64,000 nucleotides of DNA from contig VXCM01000446.1 in assembly GCA_014773175.1 (NCBI GenBank), forward strand, positions 62,001-126,000, in the 5' to 3' direction. This stretch comes from Lucifuga dentata. Its lineage: Eukaryota > Chordata > Actinopteri > Ophidiiformes > Bythitidae. Shown here in pieces: positions 54,518-64,000 of this stretch. The notes beneath the pieces are model-generated. The model did no database searches, was not told where the DNA came from, and was given only the letters and a program-made list of their open reading frames with translations. A program made the position numbers and the translations under genes. Positions within the stretch are counted from its first letter, which is position 1; each line of letters begins with the position of its first letter.

Positions 54518-57500
54518 CGAGGGGCTGCCAGCAGCCCCCCCTCAGGCCGAACCACGGACCTCAGCACTGGTGAGTCTCTCGTGAGTTCTTTTTGTTGTAC
54601 ACAGGCCTGAGAGTACCCTCACACTTATTTTTCTCTTACAGCATCAATTTGCAAACAAGAATTTCAAATTTCTAGTTTTATAATCTTAGACATATAATTT
54701 TGTATTTGTAGCCCTGTATTTCCTGGAGAGATGTTCACTTTTGTATTGTATTGTAAAAGCACAATGTTGCCTTCAGGGCCTTTCTGCCATCCTAGATATG
54801 TTTAAAATTGCAGAGAAATATGCAAGTATAAAAGTAGCTTAAGGAGTGTGGTGCCATCTGTAGGCTAGAAACTAGGCCACCAAGTAAGTGTGTCTCCAGT
54901 TACAGCCATATCTTCTCTGTGTGTGTGTGATCACCTTTCTTCCTCACAGTGTGGAGTCTTCCTCATTGCTGCCTTGTAGACGTCTCAATAAGTAGGGGAT
55001 GGATACGGATTAAAAACATTATTACTAAAAAAAAAAAAAAAAAAAANAAAAAAAAAAAAAAAAAAAGGACGTAGCATCACCTAGTAATTCTTATAGAATA
55101 TGGATATAGAATTGGCTGAAATGCTGAGCTAACAAATGTTATCTCACATCCTGAAGATTCAGAGTGGAAACTTCAACAAAAGAATTGATTAATTATCCAC
55201 TGATTATAATTACACATAATATGATAATACTTCACATATGTATTAATTTCATAAAATCTTAATAAGTAATTTATCTTTTGATGGATGATATGAAGTTGAA
55301 ATGAGATTATTCCAATAGCAGATGATTGATAATTGGTATCTACGTTAGTTAAATGCTGCTTTATAAAGTTCAGGTTTAGTTGATTCAACTCGAGGGCGTA
55401 GCTAAGGATGGTGTTGTATTGGATCAGATTATGTTGAGCGGTTTATGTAGTTTTATCTCCCCCTCATGTATGTAAATGTGAGTGCACAAAACATTAGAAA
55501 CCTTTCAGTGTAATGGAATTCAATACAACACTGCCACAAACTATGACCCAATAAAAAAAAAATTAACATAATAAGCTTATGTAGGATTTATTACAGGGTT
55601 GTCATAAGATTGCCCAGATTTCCAATTTATTTCTTCATGTCTTTATAAACTGTTTATGATGCCTTGCTTCTCTTCAGAGTCACGGAGACCCGCTCCTCCT
55701 GGAGAAAGAGGAGGTGGGGGAGGGGGTCAACGGACAGAAGGAGGTCAGGGAGACCAGCCACTCTTTCACCAGGAGCTGTGGTTCATTGTTGTGATGACGG
55801 CCATCTCCCTGCTCCTGTTCGCCATTATTTTGTGCCTCGTGCTTCATAGGGTAACAGACAGCTCTCCATCATTCGCTTACTGTCTAAATAATTGGTGCTT
55901 GTCCTTCTTCTTCAACTAAATTGTCCTCTGTTCTCATCAAGGCCCTCAACAAACCTCCCTTTGCCAGAGAGAGACCACCGCTGGTGCCCGTGCCTCTGCA
56001 GAAGAGGAGCGCCAGGGCCATTAACCCGCCCGGTAACTCCTTCCTGGTGAGCGAATGCTGGTTCATTTTCTCTGCAGAAGCAATAAGTTTGCTAGTATAA
56101 TTGTGGTAATGGTATAAAATATCATAGTTATTTGAAATCATGTGCTTTCTTGGCTACATATGATGGAAACAGAGACGACGTTAAAGGGCCACACTGGTGG
56201 TTTTGCATGTTTGAGCCCAATAAATACACCCCGCAGACTTGTTGTGTTACTGCCATTTTCTAAAACGTGAAACCATATTTTAGTGTTTGTGTTATTTGCC
56301 AAATCCTCTAATCTCTCAAAATCAAATGTACAGACGATAACCCAAACAGTTATGCTTGATTTTAGAAGGCATGATCGTTTTAATTTCTTATTAAGAGCAG
56401 ACTTCTCCTGGGACTATATTCCCTGGCGGAGACATACATTTATTTTCTTCCTTGTAGCTCTGTGTTGGATCAGTTAAATTAAAAAAATAAAATGACATTT
56501 GATTCGCTGTGATGGATTACGTATCTCAAGCACACTTCACGTCTCTACAAATTGATTTTAATAGCAAACTGGAATGAACTGAAACCAATGGCAGTCTGGA
56601 AGACAGGAAAAACAATTCTAATATATATCACTCCAGTAGTATTTTTTGGAAAAGGGTTGGCAGTAATGTGTGTATGCACAGTATTGGGATCAAAAATGCA
56701 AAACAACAGTACAGTCCTTAAAATCTCAAAGTATTTCTGGTTTAAACTAAAAAAAAAAAAAAACTAAAAACCTATGATGCATCTGACTTTTGATTATTCA
56801 TTCATAACATGGATTATGTAAACCCAGTAATTCTCAGTTAGAATTGGGCAGACTTAATAATAGCAACACTTAACAGTGAATGATGCTTTCCATTTTGAAA
56901 ATGAGACAATATTGAGTTTGATATATGTTGATGTCTCACAATGCTCTTGTTTTCAGTTCGACACCGTGCCTGATACAGGCTTCTCCAACACTGTAATGCT
57001 CAAGGGGTTCACCATGAAGATGGAGGTAAAAAAANGTAAAAAAAAAAAAAAAATCCTGAAACAAGCTGATTTGTATTAAAAACAAATCATTTCTGCTTTA
57101 AGAGAATAAGACTTTTAGTATTCAGTAACAGGCAAAATGACATACTGAGAATTCTCCAGAATTCTTCAAACAATCAGTCTTGTCTTCTCATATTAGGAAA
57201 ATAAACTTAATAACATATTATATATACAAATCATAACCAATTATCGTAAAATGAATATGCTGCGTATGAATCTGAAGCTGATAATGCTTGTTGAAATTAT
57301 TTTCCTTAGATTAAAAAAAAATATTGAATCATCTCATTTTTTGCTATGTATGCCAAATTTCTGCTTCTGAACACATTGTATGGAACAATATTTTGCTTTC
57401 ATTTTCCTACCAGGAAGTGCTGGAAGCTAAATGCGAGGTCATCGATGGCGTCTCTCCAGAGGGAGAACCTGCAATCCTCAGTGTAAACTCCCTGAGACGC

Positions 57501-58475
57501 AGCGTCAGCCAGGTGATGGACAGGAAATCCCTGACAGGAGACGACGAAGCGTGGGACCCAAACATCTCAGGCCATGACAGTGGGATGGTGAGAGACCCCA
57601 AAAACGTATGCTGGACCTGCTCAAACTACAATCTGCATTCTGTACAATAACAACACCTTGATTTTCTCAACAATTTGCAAATTTTTTTTGTTCTTAGCAC
57701 ATTAATATTGTAGAGTTTTGTCTCAGGGAACAATATTAAATGTCACTGCTACATTTATTACTTAGGTAAGAGTAGGTGGAAATAGATATAATCAGTCATT
57801 CATGTCATTGGATATCAAGCATTAGTAGTTCAAGACAACTAGTGGGCATTAAATAGATTAAATTAATCTGGCGTTTATCCTCAGTTGTTCACACCTTTGG
57901 CCAGGTGACTTCTTGGGTCACATGGGAGTTCATGAGGATCGTAAAAAGGGAGGAGGGCATACTGTATTTTTATAATTTTGAGGCGATTAAACATATAAAC
58001 AGAGATAACGGCACACACTCTCACTTCTCTCCTCCAAGGTTGTAAGTGTGGACACTGACGAAAAAAAAACAGTGAGACTTCAGACTTTTTGGATTTGGAA
58101 AGTCATAGATTTCGTTAGATGCTCCCTCCTTCCCAATTGGACGATGCTATCCGCCAATAAAACACACTTTTGTTGAGGCATACTGAGACCTTTAGAATCA
58201 CAAACTTTAACACAATTTCATATTATAGACGAATAAGAAAGCAAAAACACTTTAACTTTATAAATTATTGATAAATCAGGTGTAATTCTTTTAAAAACAC
58301 ACTTCTCTCTGTCAGCCTTTAAGCAGATGCTGCCAAGTTCTACAGTATATCCTCCTTTTAACAAGCTCTGTTCTCTCCTTTATAGTTTATGGACGATGAG
58401 GAATTTGTTGACACCATCAAAGGCTTCAGCACTGTGAAGAAGGAGCACACCATGTTCGCTGACACCAACCTGTGA
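54518..58475 (+). CDS. ush2a: Usherin (USH2A) 3' end: membrane helix and cytoplasmic tail
   Basis: Usherin is a huge photoreceptor and hair-cell protein whose tail binds whirlin and harmonin. Exons: 54518-54569 (uncertain; alternative acceptor at 54486), 55678-55850, 55942-56046, 56957-57025, 57414-57587, 58386-58475. All phases fit, with no stops. The first exon reads RGAASSPPSGRTT, like the end of a fibronectin III domain. ELWFIVVMTAISLLLFAII begins the membrane helix; then RERPPLVPVPLQKR, RRSVSQVMD and the C-terminal DTNL, a class I PDZ ligand (DTHL in human). The exons from 55678 encode about 203 residues. The N-terminal laminin, LamG and most fibronectin domains are absent: only about 10 kb separates this from esrrg. 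It may be a truncated duplicate, or the body may be missing from the assembly. Confidence 0.9.
55021..55066. repeat. Poly-A tract with assembly join
   Basis: About 40 A with n at 55047, in the ush2a intron before the membrane-helix exon; the length is unreliable. Confidence 0.85.
56181..56721 (+). mobile_element. TTAA-flanked TIR element, copy 11 (divergent subfamily)
   Basis: TTAA-AGGGCCACACTGG to a right end cagtcct-TTAA. It lies in the ush2a intron between exons ending 56046 and starting 56957. Confidence 0.8.
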
Positions 58476-58841
58476 CCTGAGGAGATGACCTTTGAACCTG
58501 ACAGGACAGTTAACCTGGATATTTAACATTTTGATGAGCAAAGTTGCTCACATAAAATCCACTTTATCACCATCGCCAGTTAAGAGTTGTAAAGCCGTCT
58601 ACCATGGATGAAGGCAGTTTCCTTTCTCCTTTATCAAAGATGAACGAATCCAAATGATTCCTGGAATAACTGTAGCAACTAAGAAGACAGGAAGTGGAGA
58701 ATGTTACGATCCTGACAAGGTAACGCCTGCTCTTTCTACACAACTGTGAGTCCATCAAAAAGTTTTTAGTTTACTGCGCCTAGTAGCCATTAACAAATGT
58801 AATTTTTGATATACATGGGTAGTTTGTGGTTATTTAATAAA
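58476..58841 (+). other. ush2a: ush2a 3' UTR with polyadenylation signal
   Basis: AATAAA at 58836-58841, about 360 bases after the stop codon, is the first canonical signal. Confidence 0.55.
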
Positions 58842-61800
58842 ATGTTATACACTCATATCTTTCATAATTTACATGTAGAGTGAGCCAAAATGCTAAAGCT
58901 TTCACGTTAATTTATTTGAAATGAGCTGCAATGCAACATGGGCACAAAACACTTGTACCAATCACAGTTAATAATACAGTTACAAAACAAACATTTATAT
59001 AATAAATTAATTTACTGCAGTACCGCATGAGACAGTAAACATAAAACCCCAAACCTGGGAATTACATTGCATTAAAAACAAAAGACATTGATTTAATGTA
59101 CAAAAATTTGAGGCATTTACAAAAGCAATCTCTTCACGTGCTTGTTTTGTTATACTTATATAAATATAAATCTCTAAATTGTAGTTACACTGATATGTTT
59201 GCTAAAAAGACCAGATGGAAGGGACAGACTCTGGCCTGAAATGAGGTCAATGACCGACATGCTGACTGCCGTGTTATCATCAAACAAAAACAAACAAGTG
59301 TTAAGCCAGATTTACACAGTTGGTGTTATAAATCATTTCCCCTCTGAAACTTATATAACAGGTTATGATCGACTGAGGGACATTTCCTGTTTCTTTGCCC
59401 CATTCAAGTTCACGCCACACCAGTCAGCCATCCCGGCTTTAACAAAACCCTCCACAACCAGAACTTTAATTTTCTACATTTCATAGCTATGTGCATTTGT
59501 CCCTTTAGTGTAAAATTAATACTACCATAATCAAAAAAAAAAAAAAAAAAAAATTAGTCACAATGAGAAATGTGTTTGCAGCGCTGAAGTACATGCAACA
59601 CATGCTAGGCTGGTAATGTTTTCCAAGCTGGCAACAGAAGACATAACTATACATAAAAATAGCACGACCACTTTTAGTCTGCCTTTACAAAAGGTAATTA
59701 ATGGACCTCAAATACTAGAAACCCTTCGTGCAATCTTCCCCGACATTCACTATCTTTATCACGCTCCTTTTCCTGAGCCTTTGCCCTTTTTAGCCACATG
59801 CATGAGAGCTGACAGGTCAAACCTGTAAGCAAAAAGAAGGGGAATTTTAGAGACGTGATGCTGAAAGGAATCAACATCTCACTGATTTCCCTTTTGAGAC
59901 ATTTTTACCTTCTCTTACACACCAACCATTAATGTAATTACTTCCAATCTAGGCTACAACAACTCAATGCTACTCTAAAGAGGTCTCCGCCTGTGCCATG
60001 AAACGCTACCTACAACTATAAATAGTACTACCAAGCATGGCCAAGAGCGTCATGTTTCAACAAAGCGAGTCAGATTTTAAGACAACAGGCAACAAACCCA
60101 ACATCTGTAATGCTACCCTGATTTAGTCACGAGGCTACCATGATTATCTATATCATTTAGAGAAAATTTCAACCAGAGTGCGATAGGACAGTATAGGATC
60201 AAAGTGCAGCAGGTTGAAATTTAGCTGCTAAAATGTTGTCAGAAACACAGAAATACTCAGGAACACCAGTACCTTTCTGGATTTTAGACGACTAACACTG
60301 ATGACGGTACCTGAGAGCTCGAGCGGATCTGAAGACCCCAGTATAGTTCATAAGAAGTGGAACTTTCAGGGTACAAAGACATGTTTGGTGTTCTTTGTTC
60401 AGAGTCCCAACGTTAATAACTACTTTTTTTTCTTTTGTCTTATCTGATTCTGATACCGCCTCCTCCTCCTCCTCACCATAACTGGTCTAAATACCACATG
60501 GCTGGTTGAGCTCTTCCCATTGGACATTTAGACCAATTACAGCTATTCAGAGGAATCAAAAGTAGAAGTGCAAGTTCTTAAGGCCCTGGACAAGATATCT
60601 TTTTGCGCTGAAAGTTCCATGTTTTGAAACTTTCAGGGCACAAGTATATCTTGCAAGGCTCAAAACGTGGTGATTCAGGCTCTTTTGTCCCTCAAGACAA
60701 ATTTTTGGCTTTTCTACTTCTGATACCTTCAGTCCAATTACCACACGGCTGTTTGAGCTCTGCCTACTGACCCCCCCCCCCANCATTGCTGACAAAACCA
60801 GCCATGTCGTATTTGGTCCAATTATGGCCAGGGAGAGATAGACAAGACAGTTCTTAAGACCTATACTGTGTGTGGAGTTCTAAGACATGCTGATGTCTGT
60901 TGAAGTATACTGGGGTCTTGACCAGGTGTGGTGCACTTGTTGACGACTTAGCTGGTGATCTGAAAGTGCGTGTACCAAAATGGCCTGCAGTCCTTGATTG
61001 GTGGTACATGTTTGTTGGACAACAAACAATTCGGTTAAACAATTCAGGTTTGAGCATTAACTTCTAGACAGTGAACAGGTTGAACAGGATGAGGAACATC
61101 ATCTATCATCCATGACAACAATGATTAAAGTTGCTGTAGGGTGTGTTTACTGCACCACTAGTAAAAGCCTCCAAGCAAGAGCTAACACGAGTGAGATGTA
61201 CTCCAGCTACTCACCAGGATTACATGACAGACTGAAGTGCTACCACGAAATCCCCAAAATTTACACAAGTAGGGGAAATCCCACAAAATCAATTAGAAGC
61301 TACACAATTATCACACCTGACATAATCTCTATTCTAATGACATCACCAGCTAGGTCATGTGCTAATATGTAATAATTCACAACAGGAGGTATTTGCAGAC
61401 TTTGTACTGACAAGTCCTAGGAGAGTTACAGGTGTGGGGTCACAACTCGATGGTTCAAGAGGTCAAAGAACAGCAACTACAAATGATGTTGTAATATGGT
61501 CACAAAAGTGGCACCATGTCCCTAATCTCACAAAAAACTCATCCAAAAATATTTGCTCTTTCTTAGACATTTCTCATTCCCTTTATCAAAAAATTACTCT
61601 TTAAAAAGTTTCCCAAACTGTGCAATTTCACAGAATAGTGTACAAAATATTCTATTTTAACATGAGACTAAACTATCTGGAGACGAGCATAAACCCAAAA
61701 CCAACGTGCAGAAGCAGGTGGAGCTACAATTCTGGATTTAAGAAGAAAGGCTTTTCTCTCTGATCTTCATCGAGCAGAGTTTTGATCTTCAGACATCATA

Positions 61801-63743
61801 TGCAATCAATCAACAAATGCCGTTAAATCAAAGGTTTCCAAACGAGAAAAAACAAGGTTTCTGCCTAATACCAAGTCTGGCCTGGCCAAGATTTGTTTCC
61901 TGCAAAGACGAAAATGCATTTGATTTACAAAGCAGACTCATGATGACTACGATTCCCTCAAGTGGGTCTGCTGATGAAACCTAAAGAATATTAAAAAAAA
62001 AAAAAATGAAAAACACCTACTTTGAACTTTTTTCCCCTGACTTCACTATTCAACAGATTTTCAGGTGTTCTAACTAATACTGATTCCAGGCAACAAGTCA
62101 TCATGCAATCAGGATATATATATCAGATTGTAGCATTCAGACATTAACAATCTAAAACATTACAACTAAAAGACCAAGGGGTGACATTAGAGTTAAAATG
62201 TAAATAATCTTAGGAACAACAACAATGTGGCAGAGTAAAAAAAAAAAAAAAAANAAAAAAAAAAAAAAAAAATGCCAGAAGGAAAAATTCTGTTACTTGA
62301 AGAGCAGGGAGAAGGATGGATGTTTAATCCAGTAATGCGGCTCTTCCAGATCTTCAGAACCCTCTTCTGATGCTTCAGTGGAAAGTTCTGGAAAACCAGG
62401 GCCTTGTTTTTGAGTTTTATGTAGGACACAGAACTGTAAAAACAAGAACAGAGCAGGAGTTCATGAATGCCATTTTGAATATGAAGGACATCTTTAAGGA
62501 GCAGCAACTAACAGAGGGAAACATGTCAGGTGAGAAAAGAGGAAGTAATTTCTACAGGTGAAAAGCAACTGCTGCTACGTTTATCAGTAAAGGGGAAATA
62601 TGCGCAGTGTTACTAGAAACTATAGCAAAGAGCTAGTGAGGGCTGCTGGTTTGGGGAAGATAATGGCTCTATGCAGACATTCTAATAGAGGAAAAAAATA
62701 ATTGAGATGAACAGAATAAAAGGCTAAAGGTTAAGAATCAGTGTTAATGTGTCAGTGCCTCACAAACCTCAGGTTCCACTGCTCTCAAACCAGAGCTAAC
62801 GGAAGGACGAGCAGCACAGAGAGACAAGGAAGGTACAGGTCAAAAGTGAAGCGTGGCAAGAAAAGCACCTTTTCCTTTTTATCGTTACTGACGTTGCATG
62901 CTGATTGCTACCATTTTTCTATTTTCAGCTTCCTTAAAAATGGAAAAGTCAGTTTTATCTTGACCTATTTTATACTTCCTCTCTTGGGCAACAGAGGGCA
63001 GAGTGACTGAGTTTCAGTTGGAATTGTCACAATTGTCAAAACCCTGGATGTTATAAGAATAAGTCAGTATTTCTCCAAACTATTCTCATTTTTCTTAAAA
63101 GGACCATATCAATGATTTTGCATGTTTGAGCCTAATAAAAACTACTCCTATACATGTTACATTGCTGCCATCCATTTTCCAAAACATAAAACAATGTTTT
63201 AGTTTCGTGTTATTTTGCTAAATCGTCTAATCTTTAAAAAAAAAAAATCAAATGTTCAGGTGATACACCCACTTATCAGTCAATGTTTCACCTTCTAACA
63301 CTTACACATGATTGTAGAAGACACGATTATTTTAATTTCTCGGTAAAATCTGTCTTCTTCCCTGGTGGAGTTTGACAAAAAACTTTGACAAAAAAAATTT
63401 AATAGATGTTTTGTTCACTGTGATGGATTACCAATCTCAAGCACGTTTCAAGCCTTTTTTTTTTTTTTAATAGCATACTGGAATGAATTGAAACCAATCA
63501 CGGTCTGGAAGGTAGGAAAAACAATTTTAAAATGCACTGCTTCAGTAGTTTTGAAAAATGGTTGGCAGAAATATAACGTGGATGCACATTGCATTTATTG
63601 GGCTCAAACATGCAAAATCGTCACTATGGGTCCTTTAAGTTTTCTATAACTGAATGATCAGCTGGATATGACTGATTCTCACTCAAAGTCAAAGAACAGA
63701 GAAGCAACAATAAGTTTGATATGAGGAAGTCTGAGTGTTTTAC
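58842..63743 (-). other. Region between ush2a and fez2; probably contains the fez2 last exon and 3' UTR
   Basis: The terminal fez2 exon must lie on the minus strand at lower coordinates than 63744, but I could not place it with confidence; the family ends in only a few residues after the last junction. TTTATT (minus-strand AATAAA) at 58911-58916 could end a long 3' UTR convergent with ush2a. Joins at 60783 and 62254; otherwise no gene seen. Confidence 0.35.
63095..63638 (+). mobile_element. TTAA-flanked TIR element, copy 12 (divergent subfamily)
   Basis: TTAA-AAGGACCATATC to GGGTCCT-TTAA; body shortened around 63370-63400. Lies downstream of the fez2 exon at 63744-63809, probably in its last intron or 3' region. 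Confidence 0.8.
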
Positions 63744-63970
63744 CTTTGAGGATGTAGTCTGTTAGTAGGCCAGGTACCTTCTCGCTGTCGTCCCTCATGG
63801 CGTGGAGGACTAACGGAGAAAGACGCACGTTACAGCAACAAAGTGACCCGAGAACTAATGAACATGCACTCAGGTAAAAGACGTGTGCACTCACTCTTTG
63901 TGAGGATCTGCAGGTCTTCTACAGAGGGGGAGCCTGCTTTACTCTCATAGGGGATTACCGTGGTCAGGTA
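63744..63970 (-). CDS. fez2: FEZ family protein (fez2-like), two exons, partial
   Basis: Fasciculation and elongation zeta proteins are kinesin-1 cargo adaptors acting in axonal and vesicle transport. Minus-strand exons: 63970-63895, beginning YLTTVIPYESKAG and ending SVEDLQILTK, and 63809-63744, beginning ILHAMRDDSEKVPGLL and ending TDYILK. Both have proper acceptors and donors, and the phases fit (A|TC, then G at the next junction). This is the conserved C-terminal end of FEZ1/FEZ2; ILHAM(R/K)DDSEKVP favours FEZ2. Upstream exons lie beyond the window edge; the terminal exon coding the last few residues was not located. The gene is convergent with ush2a. Confidence 0.88.
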
Positions 63971-64000
63971 CTGAGAAAAAAAATATCATGTAAGAAACGA

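Noticed and set aside
62193..62507. Minus-strand frame as the fez2 last exon
   Set aside because: It runs through a poly-T tract with an n and does not show the expected short FEZ C-terminal ending after the junction.

Overview
The window is nuclear DNA from a ray-finned (teleost) fish. Genes are split into short exons with GT-AG introns, the proteins match vertebrate families, and the introns carry fish-type CA/GT microsatellites and DNA-transposon debris. No bacterial, plasmid or CRISPR-like structure was seen. Single 'n' characters mark assembly joins; at five of them the 60-67 bases before the n are repeated after it, so those duplications are artefacts.

Layout: 1-4.8 kb is intergenic. 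At 4.86-11.29 kb (+) is a complete ten-exon gpatch2 (G-patch domain protein 2, 533 aa by my splice reconstruction). At 21.78-44.16 kb (+) is a complete eight-exon esrrg-type orphan nuclear receptor (461 aa), with a possible upstream non-coding exon near 13.4-13.7 kb. From 54.5 to 58.48 kb (+) lie the last exons of ush2a (usherin): transmembrane helix, cytoplasmic tail and PDZ-binding C-terminus. At the right edge (63.74-63.97 kb, -) are two penultimate exons of a FEZ-family gene, most like fez2.

The order gpatch2-esrrg-ush2a, all on one strand, is the order of human 1q41. However, ush2a encodes roughly 5,000 residues in mammals, and only about 10 kb lies between the esrrg stop codon and the surviving ush2a 3' exons. 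The laminin/fibronectin body is absent here, although the tail exons are intact and in frame. Either this is a truncated duplicate, or a rearrangement or assembly collapse removed the body. fez2 as the next neighbour is also not the 1q41 arrangement.

The non-coding DNA is dominated by one unnamed family: about 0.55-0.7 kb elements with roughly 85-bp terminal inverted repeats beginning AGGACCATACC, flanked by TTAA. There are about a dozen copies between 19 and 64 kb and none that I could see in the first 19 kb. Between esrrg and ush2a a hAT element is inserted into another hAT element, and both have perfect 8-bp target-site duplications. I see no new multi-gene system; the points of interest are the orphaned usherin tail, the divergent receptor pocket, the TTAA family and the nested hATs.
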